Source of the DNA: Talinum fruticosum
Lineage: Eukaryota > Streptophyta > Magnoliopsida > Caryophyllales > Talinaceae
Length of the DNA stretch: 64,000 nt
Direction of reading: 5' to 3'
Assembly (NCBI GenBank): GCA_021018815.1
Contig: JAITYX010000034.1
Span: 248,001 to 312,000, forward strand
In this document: one piece after another, positions 11,817-23,003 of the stretch
Layout: each line of letters starts with the position of its first letter
How positions within the stretch are numbered: the first letter of the stretch is position 1
The notes under the pieces: model-generated
Told to the model about the DNA's origin: nothing
The model's input: the letters and a program-made list of their open reading frames with translations, nothing else
Database searches by the model: none
Made by a program: the position numbers and the translations under genes

Positions 11817-13230
11817 TGAAGGTTTGCTCTTGGAGAGGTTAAGTCACCCTAAGGGGGAGGGAGGTGAATAAGGTGATGAATGATTTTTGAGAAAAATCAA
11901 ACTGTTTTGCATAGAACAAATTAAGAAACAGATTCCGAATCTAGATTGGACTCGGAAAGTGAAACACACGAGAGAAGTACATGGAAACCCTCCTGGGGGC
12001 AGAAAACCATGGACGAGTGCTAATTTAGGCACCAAGCCAAATCCACTAATTGAATCCTCAATTACAAAGGATCGACTCTTACCAGAATTGCTCCCTTAGA
12101 CAATTCCTTTACAAGTTTTCCTAGATTCGAAGTTCAGTTATCTAATCTAGTACTTCCTGACTGAGCTAACCCTTACGAGTCGGTGACAACTAAGCCGAGT
12201 TAGCCGTTACAGCTCGAGTAAAGGGACTTAGAAAGAAAGTAAAGAGTAGAAGTGATTATAAGACTTTCTTTACAATTTAGAAAGTAAGAGATTATAGATT
12301 AGGAGTTGTAAGCTAAAGATTGAGTAAGAATGCACTAAGTAAGTGTTAAGTAATGTGTTTAGCAATCTTCAAGTCTTGTGGAGTGGCTTATATTTGTAAG
12401 CACCAAGGCGAGAATGACCGTTGATACTTGTTACGGACTGATGAGCTTTAATAGCCGTTGTAACGGCGAGTTTGAGTCACTCGAGAAAAGATCCGTTGAG
12501 ATGTGAACGTTGTGTAGTGATCCTTCGCTCAAAAGATGGTCCAACCCTCTGGCGGTGATTGAAATATGGGGTGGAAATAACCGTTAGACTCAAAGCTGTA
12601 GATTCCAGTTTTGCAAACAAACAACCCTAACACGGTGTATGAGCCATGTCCGGAAATGGGTGATTTTTGGTGTTTAACGGCTAGAAATCGGTTGCTTTTA
12701 TATTTCAAAAGTAGATTAGGCTTGTTTAAACAACCTATAAAAGAAAATCAAAGTGGTATTTAAAGTATAAAAATAGTTTGGTCCATGATTAGGCAAAGAT
12801 AATAATTAAATCAAAGTAATTAAGCACTTAATTGTCTTCGACATAAAACAATGGAATTTTCTAAGTCTAATATTCATTAGGTTCAGATTTCATCTTCGAG
12901 TCAATCCTTAAAATGATCAAGTTAGAAAGAATAAAATATCAGAATGCATAAAACTTGATCAAGTAAATAATTCTTAATAAATAAACTGACTTAGAAATTA
13001 GAATTAATGCTGTAATTCATTTTCACTTGAAACACGAAGTCGGTGCTCAAAATAAAAGTGTTCTAAGTTGTCCCTGTGTGGGTCGAAACACAATTAAGAA
13101 ATGTTATGCTTGATTAATGGTTTTAGAGTGGGTCAGAACAAGATGAAAACTTATATATGAGTTTCTATAAAGCTCAGAATGACTTAGAATCAAAACCTAA
13201 GAGAGATAGAGAGTTATTCTTGAGTCTTCA
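11817..13230 (-). repeat. LTR of Sire-C (3' LTR), 1414 bp
   Basis: On + it begins tgaaggtttgctcttggagagg at 11817 and ends gagtcttca at 13230, followed by atctccccct (complement of the purine tract, 13231-13242). It is shorter and more diverged than the Sire-E LTRs. The TATA box has decayed to tatttgta near 12390. Left flank ggatg (11812-11816) would be the target duplication; its partner is outside the window. Confidence 0.8.
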
Positions 13231-13736
13231 ATCTCCCCCTTTATGATAAAAGGCATTCTATACTTCAGATAGAAACTAATTAGTTCAGAGAGTTAAGATT
13301 TTATAGAGAATTGATAAGAGCACAGAATATTTATCAAAGTAAGAAAAAATAATGATGAACATTTATAAGTTCAGCTCCGATCAAAACATTACTGAGAACA
13401 TGTTTCTTGAAGTAATCAGAGAAAAGATGTTAAAGGGTAGAGAGATAATATCAGAATAAATATAAAACATGTACTCGAAACGGATATGCTCGGAAATAAG
13501 CTAATTTTATTCATTGCAAGAAACATTTCTACAAGAATAGAATAAAGTAAACTAAGAAAATAGCTACCCCTAAACCAAGCATTTATTTTTCTATCTTTTC
13601 TCTCCCCTATGCATTTTAGCAAAAATAACAAAATGAGAGAGGAAAGAACAAGTAATTACAGCAGATGTTGGACAAAACAAAATAAAATAAAGAAAACAAA
13701 GAAAATTTGAGTTTTAAATCGGGAGGGAGGGGCGAT

Positions 13737-15233
13737 CTAGCATGAAGTGGAAGATCGAGCGGTATGCCTTCGCCTATAACCTTGAAGAGATGTAGTTGGG
13801 TGAGGTGGCATTAGCAGTGGTATGTTTGGAAGTGGAGAAATCCTAGTTCTATGAACCAAAGGCATATCATCCTCTTCTTCTTCCTTTTATTCAGCAAAAG
13901 CTGCAGCTGGTTGAGCTTCCGAGGCATGGGCCTTAAACTAGCCTACATCACCAGCCTCTTTTGAGGCACTCTAAGTGTGATATGAAGAGATCACCTCGGG
14001 TTCTTTGTTGTCCTGGTCCTTAGGTTGAGCAGCTCCTTCCTCTTTTTCTTTTTCTTCTTCTCCCCCTTCAGCCTCTTCGTGTCCTTCTTCTCCTTCTTCT
14101 TCATTTTCTTCTGAGTTGGACTTAGAAGGGATGGAGGACTCCTCGAATTCTTTAGAGGATTCTAAGCCCTCAGCTGCCTTTGATCTTCTTTCTTGGAGGC
14201 GCTAAATTTGATCGTGTTGTTGCTTGATCACCTCTTTGAGCTAAGAAATTAGATCTTGACTCTACTTAAGCTGAGTCCGAGCCTGGCATTGCATTAGAGC
14301 TAGAGTTGGGATGTAAGCCTGGACATTCCTGGAAAGTGTTCGAGTTGTTTTCAACTCTAAAGAAAGAGAAGTAAGTTTTTGGCCACCTTATCAAGAAGCT
14401 CAACGAAGGGGTAGGCAGAGAAGTAGAAGGTCCAGTAGTTAGGAGTGGGACCTCTAAGAGTTGTCTCGATCCGAGGTGGAGGAGGAGGTGGTGGTATCTC
14501 AAATGAATGAACCTAGAAACTAGCCGTGACTTCCTGGTATCTAAGACCAATAAGTTCATTCCTGCCAAGACAAATGGCAGGTCGAGTGAAAACAACAGTG
14601 AGAAAAGCTCCAAAAGGATATGGAGTCTTCTTAGAGTTAGTCCTCGAGAATGTCATAGAGAACCTTTAGAACTTTGGAGTTGGGGTTCTCTTTAGATGGG
14701 TAATAGGAGAAGAATGTCCTCATTAGAATGAAACATAGAAATCGGCTTATAAGGTCATCCGAGTCACAAAAAATTCTTTACGGATCGAGGAGGTTCTTTA
14801 GCATATTTTGTAAACAACTCATTAGAGACTTCGATTAAAGGAATTGGATTGGAGTTGAGAAAGAGGGTCTTCACATTGAAAAGTTTTTGAATTAAGGCGA
14901 GATTGATTCGAACAGTCTTACCTTGAACAAAGGAAGTGATGACGCCATCGTCGGCTGTCATGTGAGTATAGAACTTAGGCACAAGGTTTGGGTAGATGTA
15001 CTCACGAAACAAAGATAGTTGTACACACCAATTTTGGTGATGTGTTTTAATAAGGAGAAGGAGGTTTTTGGAAAGAACTTGTCGTCCGGAATGAAGTGTT
15101 GGGCGACGTTGTGCTTTGGGTCATCCGAGGTAGGCTCTTTGCCTTTGCCTTCTGCGACCTCAAATTAAGTGGACTTAGTTCTGGCCCTCTTGGTGGCCGA
15201 ACCTCCTTCCACAGCAAATCCTCTCTTAGGCAT
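13737..15233 (-). pseudogene. Sirevirus-like 3' extra ORF (Sire-C copy)
   Basis: The start ATG is at 15231-15233 (MPKRGF.., then TKRARTK, a basic N terminus like the other copies). An open central part lies at 14764-15012 (REYIYPNLVPKFYTHM.., then NSNPIPLIEV). The C terminus reads SLQGYRRRHTARSSTS and stops at 13737, the counterpart of the YQRRR ending. An acidic stretch (GAA/GAG codons on minus) lies around 14040-14110. Several frameshifts. A TATA box (15401-15408) is 168 nt upstream of the ATG. Function unknown. Confidence 0.6.
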
Positions 15234-15400
15234 GTTTAGAGAGTAGAGATTGTTTGAGAGAAATGAGAGAGTGAGTAGGGACCACGAAGGTTCGAAATAG
15301 AGAGAAAAACGAATGCAAGAGTAAGCTAGTTTGAGAGCAAAGAGAACTAGAGAGAAAGCAATAAGAAGGTAAAGTAGAAGAAAGAAACTGAAACGAGTGC

Positions 15401-15408
15401 TATTTATA
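15401..15408 (-). promoter_or_regulatory. Internal TATA box upstream of the Sire-C extra ORF
   Basis: TATAAATA on minus in gctataaatagc, between pol and the extra ORF. The same motif is at the same place in Sire-B, -D, -E and -F. The leader to the ATG on the minus strand is pyrimidine rich (runs of CTCTC), like the Y patch of plant core promoters. Confidence 0.55.
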
Positions 15409-15540
15409 GCGAGAAAAGGCTTCCAACCGACTTTTTAACCCGGTTACCAAGCAACGGTTATCGGACCTTAAGTCACTGCAGGCGTAATGACTAGTTTCTC
15501 CAACAGATTTCTTCCAATGGGTAGTTTTTGTTGACTGTTC

Positions 15541-15541
<1 letters not shown>

Positions 15542-15595
<54 letters not shown>
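15542..15595. repeat. (GA)n microsatellite, about 54 bp
   Basis: An uninterrupted GA run of about 27 units lies between the pol end and the internal TATA box of Sire-C. Shorter GA/CT runs are at comparable sites in Sire-F (22750-22765). Sire-E (49964-49977) and Sire-D (around 61860-61875) carry them in the extra-ORF leader. This is a local expansion of a pre-existing pyrimidine-rich tract. Confidence 0.95.
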
Positions 15596-15599
<4 letters not shown>

Positions 15600-15844
15600 A
15601 AGAGTTTTCGAAAACATTATTGAGATTCTCCATTTATCTAGAGACGATCCTAAAATTTTGCTTGTCCATTTTGCTCATAATATGAGTCTAACTCAATAAG
15701 GTGTCCGAGTGAGTCGAGACAATACTTAGAAAATTGATAACTCATAGCTCGGTCTCATTCTAAGTCAAGCTGATCCATTTGTTATCTACTCAAAGCATAT
15801 AACAATTAAGCATAATAGAATAATTCATGCAACAACTTAGATAA

Positions 15845-17361
15845 TCATGCTTTTAACATGCCAAGATCATTCCTAATAAAGAAAAACTGATCTTCACTTA
15901 AAGGTTTAGTGACAATATCAGCTAATTAAAATTTTATAGGAATAAACTCAAGTTTAACATCACCTTTCTCAGAATGGCCTCTCGGAAAATGATACCTGAC
16001 CTCAATGTGCTTTGTCTTTGAGTGTTGGACTAGATTATTTGTGATGCTTATTTCACTTTAATTGTTGCACTTGGAATAGATGTGAATGATAATCCAAGAT
16101 CCTTATAGTTTTTCTTGATTTAGAGAATCCGAGCACATGAAGCTCCAGCTGCAATGTACTCAGCCTCAACAGATTCATAGAGTAACTTAATTCTACTTCT
16201 TTAAGTGCCAGGAGATGAGTCATTGACCCAGAAATTAGAATGCTCCTGATGTGCTCTTTCTATCAACTTTGTATCCAGCATAGTCAGCATCCGAGTATCC
16301 GGTGAGAATCGGTTACGAGTCCTTTGAAAACCATGGACCGAGATTCCGAGTCCCTGCAAGATATCCAAAGATTCTCTTCACCCTAATGAGATGTGATTCC
16401 TTAGAATTAGCTTGAAATCATGAACAAAGGCAAACACTAAACATGGTATCTAGCCTAGTAGATGTAAGATAAAGTAGAGATCCAATCATACCTCTGTAGA
16501 GTTTTAAACTGCTACTCATAGGTGTTGTTGTATGCTTCATATCTTGTAGCTTGTATTTCTTTAATAACTCCTTCGTGTACTTGGATTGAGTTCTCCTATC
16601 ATGCTCATTTGGAACTTCTGTCTCATCAACTCGGAAAACTCTTGACATAGAGTTCATTAGTAGTTCTAAAAATAATATCATCAACATAGATCCGAATGAT
16701 AAGAAAATCATTCCCCTTGGTTTTTGTGAAAAGAGCTTTGTCAATCTGACCTCTTTTAAAGTCATTTTCAATTAATAAACTTCTTAGTCTTTCATACTAA
16801 GCTCCGGGAGCTTGTTTAAGACCATATAAAGCCATTTGCAATTTGAAAACATGATTTGGAAATTATGAATTTTCAAATCCAGGGGCTGCTTAACATAAAC
16901 TTCTTCTTGAATATAACCATTGAGAAATGCACATTTGACATTCATTTGATAAAGCTTGATGTTCATGCGAGATGCAAATGCTAAGAGAATTCCGATTGCC
17001 TCGATCCTAGCGCCAGGTGCAAAGGTTTCCCCACAATCAATTCCTTCTTCCTAGTTATACCCCTGAGCAACTAATCTAGCATTATTTCGACTACAAACCC
17101 TTCCTCATGTAGTTTGTTCTTGAAAATCCATTTGGTTCCTATTATAGGGTGGTTAGAAGGTCGTTTGGTCGGAATGCGGACTTGGTTTCTTTCAAATTGA
17201 TTTAGCTCTTCTTGCATGACCTCTACCCATTCAGGTTCGATTAAGGCTTCTAATACGTTTTTAGGTTCATTTAATGATATGAATGCTGAAAATGCACATA
17301 GATTCTGCAAAGAAGAACGAGTTCTTACCCCACTCGTTGATATCGGAAAGTATATTCTTAG
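15845..17361 (-). pseudogene. pol: Ty1/copia pol C-terminal part (RT and RNase H) of Sire-C
   Basis: The pol stop is at 15845-15847 after a conserved NDLGM.. end. Open pieces: 16418-16771 (ending GMIGSLLYLTSTRLDTMFSV), 16784-16966 ([20 protein letters not shown] then EEVYVKQP), 17071-17361 (SGVRTRSSLQNLCAFSAFIS, EPEWVEVMQEELNQFE, IIGTKWIFKNKL). RT motifs are present but interrupted by frameshifts. At 17362 the sequence switches to a + LTR (Sire-S); the next piece of the same gene resumes at 35412. Confidence 0.75.
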
Positions 17362-17723
17362 TTGGGTAACTCGGACACAACTTAGAACAATCGCATGAGT
17401 AAATAATTTCTCTAACACTTTTATTCCGAGCACCGACTTTGTGTTTTAAGTGAAAATAAATTACAACGTTAATTCTAGTTTCTAAGTCAATTTATTTATT
17501 GAGGATTATTTACTTGATACAGTTTTATGCATTCGGATATTTTATTCTTTCTAACTTGATCATTTTAAGGATTGACTCAAGATGGAATCTTAACCTAATG
17601 AATATTAGACTCAGAAAATTCCATTCTTTTAGGCTAAGGATAATTAATTAAGTGCTTAATTACTTTGATTTAATTATTATCTTTGCCTAATCTTGAACCA
17701 AAGTATTTTTATACTTTGAGTAC
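17362..17723 (+). repeat. Sire-S: left part of an older + LTR inserted in Sire-C
   Basis: Homologous to Sire LTRs from about 180-200 bp inside their 5' end (gggtaactcggac.., then tcgcatg..aaataatttctctaacac) up to ..atactttgagtac. Its last 5 bp (agtac, 17719-17723) are the target duplication of Sire-B. The LTR resumes after Sire-B at 34703 with cactttgatttgcttttgtagg. The first about 200 bp of the LTR are missing at the junction with Sire-C pol. Confidence 0.75.
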
Positions 17724-18886
17724 TGAAGACTCGGTTTCTAATTCTAAGTCCTTGTGAGTATTACATGAAGATTCAGCTATAAATCTTATCTCTCTTAAGT
17801 TTTGATTTCAAGTCATTCCGAGCACTATAAAAAATCTTGTATAAGTTTTCATTCGTTTCGACTGACTCGAAAGCACCTTATTGCGTATCTCATACACTAA
17901 TGTTTCTAAGTCACTCAAACATTACTCGGAACTATCGCATGCTCAAATAATTTCTCTAACACTTTTATTTTGATCGTTGATCGTGTATTTCAATGCAAAG
18001 AGAATTATAGCGTTAATTCATTATTCTAAGTCGGTTTATTTCCTTGAGAATTATTTGACCGAGATCAATTTGTTATACTCGATATTTTATTCTCTCTACT
18101 TGATTATCCTTAGGATTGACTCAGATGGAATTTGAGAATATTGAATATTAGACTTAGAAAATTCCATTCTTTTAGGCCAAAGATAATTAAGCTTTTAATT
18201 ATGCTAATTTAATTATTATTTGTGCCTAATCTTGGACCAAAGTATTTTATACTTTGAGAACCAATATGGTTTGCTTTTGTAGGTTATTCAAACAAGGCTA
18301 AATCATTTTTGAAATACAACAACAAGCGGCTTCTAGCTGTCAAACATCAGCAGACAAGTTTTACTGTTTACGGACATGGCTCGAAACCGTGTTAGGATTG
18401 TCTGTTTCCAAAACTGTAAAACTCCAACTCTAGGCTTAACGGTTGTTTCCACCGCAACTTTCACTCACCACCAAGTGATTGGACCATCTATTGGAGCCAA
18501 GAGCCCTTGCACAATGCTCACATCCCAACGGATCTTTTCTTAGTGACTACGAAGAGCCGTTACAATGGCTAGTGAATACTTCTATCCAAAACCAAGTATA
18601 ACGGTCACTCTACCTGGTTGGCTATAAATAGAAGCCACCTCACAAGACTAGAAGATTCCTGATCAGATTGCTGAAGACATTGCTTGAATTGAAATTATTA
18701 TTCTCATTCAATCTTCTATTTATAACTACAAGTCCGTATTTAATATTTTCGAGTTGTAAAGAAAGTCTTGTAATAAGTCACATTCTTTTCTTACTTTCGA
18801 GTAAGGTCCCTGGACTAAGCTATAAGGGTTAACTCAACTCGGTTGTTCCCGATTGTAAAGGTTACCTCGGTCAGGAAGTATTAGAT
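17724..18886 (+). repeat. 5' LTR of Sire-B, truncated by Sire-F
   Basis: Starts tgaagactcgg and is interrupted at ..gaagtattagat, where the 3' LTR counterpart (around 34383) continues ..caaataaggg. TATAAATA is at 18623-18630. The counterpart in the 3' LTR is 33233 to about 34393. Confidence 0.8.
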
Positions 18887-20364
18887 TGAAGGTTTACTCT
18901 TGGAGAGTCTTAGTCACCCTAGAGGGGGTGAATAGGGTGATGAGGAAATTTTAGCAAACTTAGAAACTTTTAAGTTTGAAAAGAATGAACAAGATAATCC
19001 GAGTCTAGATTGGACTCGGAAAAGCGTATACAAAGAGTTACATGGAAACTCTCCTTGGGTAGAAAACCACGGACAGTGCTAATCCAAGCACCAAGTTAAA
19101 TCCATTATTTTGAATCCTCAAAATAAAATGGACTGACTCAACCAGAATTTCTCCCTTAGACAATTCCTTACAATGTTTTCCTAGACTTTGAAGTTTCCTT
19201 ATCCGATCTAGTACTTCCTAACCGAGGTAACCTTTATAGCTCGAGACAACCGAGCTAAGTTAACTCGTAGAGCTCGATCAAGGGACCTTACTCGGAAAGT
19301 AAGAAGAGTATGTGACTGATTACAAGACTTTACAACTCGGAAAAGCATTAAGTACATACTTGGAGTTGGAAGAAGAAGATTGAATGAGTATTGTGGTAAG
19401 AGATAGAGTTTCAGCAATGTGTTCAGAAATCTTTAAGTTTGGTGAAGTGGCTTTTATTTATAGATGACCAAGCAGAGTGACCGTTGCGTCTTAGTTCCGA
19501 ATAGAAGTCTTTATCGGCCGTTGTAACGGCTCTTCGAGTCACTCAAAAAAGATGAGTTGGGATGTGAACATTATGGAATGGCTCTTTGCTCCTAAAGGTA
19601 CTCCAGTCAACTGGTGATGTTTGAAAAGTAAGGTGGAAACCACCATTGAGCTTAGCTTTGAAGTTTTCCAGTTTTGGAAACAGACATTCTCGAAACAGAC
19701 GTCTAAGCCTTGTTCGAAGCAAATACGCCTTGTCTGCTGGTGATTGACGGCTTGAAGCCGGTTACTTTTGTAATTCAAAAATGAGATAACCTCGTTTGGA
19801 TAACCTTCAAAAGTAAACCATTTTGGTTCTCAAAGTATAAAATATTTTGGTCCGAGATTAGGCACGAGATAATAATTTAATTAAGACAATTAAGTGCATA
19901 ATTATATTAGGCCTAGAAGAGTGGAATTTTCTGAGTCTAATATTCAATATACTCAAATTTCATCGAGTCGATCCTAAGAAAGATCAAGTTAAAAGAGTGA
20001 AACCATTAGAGTATAAGGACTTAATCCGCACAAATAACTCTCAAACAAGCAAACTAACTTAGAAAGAGGAATTAACACTATAATTCACTTTGCATTGAAA
20101 TATGCAGTTAGAACTCGGATAAAAAGTGTGAGAGAGATTATTTAAGCATGCTATAGATCTGAGTGCTATCCGAGTGAGTCGAAGCACTAATGCGGAAGAT
20201 ATACAATAATGTGTTTTCGAGTCGAGTAAGAAATAAATTTAAACTTATACAGGAGTTTCTATAACACTCGTAACGACTTGTAATCAAAACTTAGGAGGGA
20301 TGAGGTTTGTACTTGAGTCTTCAAGGAGTACTCAAAATGATTTAGATTCGAGTCCGAGTCTTCA
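18887..20364 (-). repeat. 3' LTR of Sire-F, 1478 bp
   Basis: On + from tgaaggtttactcttgg to ccgagtcttca, then the complement of the purine tract. TATA box complement at 19455-19462. Confidence 0.85.
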
Positions 20365-20854
20365 ATCTCCCCTTTTTGATGAAAGGCATTCCACACTCGG
20401 ATAGAAACTTTGTTGGTGTAAATCATGAGTTTTCATTCTTACTCAGTAGAACATATTAGAATAAGAAGTAGTGAGTGAAGTGTTTCGTACTCAAAAAATC
20501 ATTTCGGATACTATCGCTACTTAGAGCATTTATACGGATAACACATTTAGCAAAGAAAAATATTAACAGACTATATCGAGAGCGGAACAACAAAAATATT
20601 AACATATATATATCGGAGCGGAAGATAAATAATAAGTGATCGAACTCGGAAAGTGTTAACTCGGAAAGAATACTGCTCAAAGAAAGAAAAATCATTCATA
20701 TATACAAGAAAAAAATACAAGAAATAGGGTGAGCTTCCCTAAACATAATAACATTGGTTTTTCTATGGTTGTCACCCTTGCCTTTAAAAGAAAAAACAAA
20801 ACAGGGAAGAACACATCAAGAAGATACGAGTTGATGTTTAGAAAAAAAAAAAAA

Positions 20855-22488
20855 CTAAAGAGAAGAAATTAAGATGGGGTGTCTGAGGCTGCTTGAGGTG
20901 GATGAGCGTGCGGTACGCCGACGCTGGTAGGCTTGGGATGATGTTGAAGACTGTCGCGGTGGCAACACTGGGATATCTGGTAGCAGCTCGATTATGACTG
21001 GCTGACCCGGAACTAAGTCATCTAGGGGCTCATCCTCTCGGAATACCATGGAGGGAGGTGCTTTTTGTTTTGATCACTTGTGGATCGACCGACATTCGCG
21101 AGGTCTTCGACCCACTCGGATCTGCTGTTTGAGCTGATCGGCTCTGTTTAGGGACTTCAACACATTATCCCTCTTGCTGAGTGGCTTCCTCCTTCTTTTG
21201 TTCTTTTTCCTTCTTCCCTTCTTCCCTATCTTCCTCCTTTTCTTCCTCCTTCTCCTCGAGTTGAGCCGCTTCCACTGCAACTTCTTCTTCTTCTTCTTCT
21301 TCTACTTCCACGGAGGGGACTTGGCGGGGCTCGAGGACTCCTTAGAAGTTTCGAGCTGTCGGGGTCGTGAGCAGCCTTGGATCTCCTTTCTTGAAGGAGC
21401 TAAAGTTGCTCCTATCGCTCGTTGATCAGTCCCTTTATCTCGAGGAGCGAGATCCCGGTACTCCCGGATCCGAGACTCGGTCGCCTTCTAGTTTATGACC
21501 ATACTCGAAGGACGTTTTTGTAGGAGTGGAGAGTGGCCCAAAATTCTTTGGTCACGGAAGAGATCTTGTCTATCAAGTTTGTAGGCAAGGCAATAGAGGC
21601 TGGAGGAGGAGGTTCTGAGGTGGAGGAGGGAGAGATAGGGGAGTCCGAGTCCGAGTCTTAGGAGAAGGTGAAGGGGGCTTCGGTTCGACCCATGGACCCG
21701 GACACCGGGCTTGATCTCCTGGTACCCGTATCCCGAAGTTCGTTCTGCTCACTACGATGGCAGCCTCAAATACTGGGTTTGGGTCCGAGGGGAGGGAACC
21801 TTAAACCGCTTAAAAACCACAATTAAAAGAGCTCCAAAGGGAAGAGGAGAGGATTTCTTAGATTGAGCAAGCATAGTGGCCATTTGCTCGATGATGGTTG
21901 GGAAGAGGTCTACATCATAGCCCTCGAGGATATCAAACAGAGCTGTGAGAATCTTAGAATTAGGATTCTCTTTGCTTGAGTGATGAGAGAAGAAAGTTCT
22001 CATCGGAAGAAAGTAAAGCGATCTAGCCTCGGTCTTCATCCGAGTCATTGAGAAATTCTTTTGTGACTCGGGGACTTCCTTGGCATATTTTTGAAAAACT
22101 CATCCGTAATCTCGTTGAAAGGGATGGGATTGCAGTTGACAAAGAGAGAGGAAACTTTGAAAATATGGTGGAGGAGGGAAAGGTTGATACGCACAACCGT
22201 GTCTCAAACTCGTGAGGTGATGACTCCCTCGAGCAAGACAGATTAGAATAGAACTCGGCGACGTGTTACGGGTAACTAAACTTACTGAAGCAGAGAAAGT
22301 TGTAAACTTTAGTGGTTTTGATGTGAGCCAACCACGAAAACGATGTGGTTGGGAAGAACTTGTCATCCAACGTGAGATGTGGGGTGACGAAAATTTTGAG
22401 GGGTTAGAGGTACCCTCTTGTGTTTGTTTGTTGCGCGGTTTCTTGGTCGTAGACCCTAGCAAACATGGGCTGAACATCTTTTAGGCAT
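20855..22488 (-). pseudogene. Sirevirus-like 3' extra ORF (Sire-F copy)
   Basis: Start ATG at 22486-22488 (MPKR..). The central domain is open at 21752-22048 (LFDILEGYDVDLFPTIIEQM, PFGALLIVVFKRFKVPSP). The C terminus is open at 20855-21049 and ends QSSTSSQAYQRRRTARSSTS.. then stop. Between them lies a minus-strand GAA/GAG-rich stretch (about 21186-21312, Glu/Lys-rich when translated). Frameshifts interrupt the frame. The internal TATA box at 22643-22650 lies 155 nt upstream of the ATG. Function unknown. Confidence 0.65.
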
Positions 22489-22642
22489 GGCTGAAGATTT
22501 TAGAATGAGAGAGAGAGTGAACTCGAAAGAGAAAGAGAGAGAGAATAAGAGAGTGAGTACTAAGAGCTTTGAGAGTGAGAGCGAGTAAGTAAGAGAGTAA
22601 GTTAGCAGAGAGTAAAGTACGGAAATGAAGGTAAAGGGATGC

Positions 22643-22650
22643 TATTTATA
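22643..22650 (-). promoter_or_regulatory. Internal TATA box upstream of the Sire-F extra ORF
   Basis: TATAAATA on minus within gctataaatagcatccc, identical in context to the Sire-B and Sire-D boxes. A CCGTTGG motif lies just upstream on the minus strand (complement of ccaacgg near 22717) and a CT-rich leader follows. Confidence 0.55.
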
Positions 22651-23003
22651 GCGAAAAGGAATGTGCTTGAATATTCGATCCGCTTTCCAATGGTTAGAAT
22701 TCTAAAGGCTTTTTCCCAACGGCTAGTTCACTAATCGATGCGCACGGTAGAGAGAGAGAGAGAGAAATTTTAAAAGAAATTTATGAAGTTCTCCAGTTAT
22801 CTAGAGATGATTTCGAAGTTTGATGTCCATTTTGCGCAAAACCGAATCGACTTAGTATGGTTTCGAGTGACTCGAAAACGCAAACACATAATAACTCATA
22901 GCTCGGTTTTACTCGATCAACTGAACCAATTGTTATTAGGGCAAAGAAAGAAAACATATAACACATAATCATGCAAGACAATTTCACTTAGCAAATCACA
23001 TAA

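Noticed and set aside
15400..15633. Minus frame with a long Ser-Leu run
   Set aside because: Translation of the GA/CT microsatellite, not a gene.
17216..17398. A 60-aa + frame
   Set aside because: Antisense of the Sire-C RT N-terminal region (EEWVE..EELNQFE-type) and of the LTR junction.
21174..21425. Leu/Phe-rich + frame resembling a membrane protein
   Set aside because: Antisense of the Glu/Lys-rich part of the Sire-F extra ORF.
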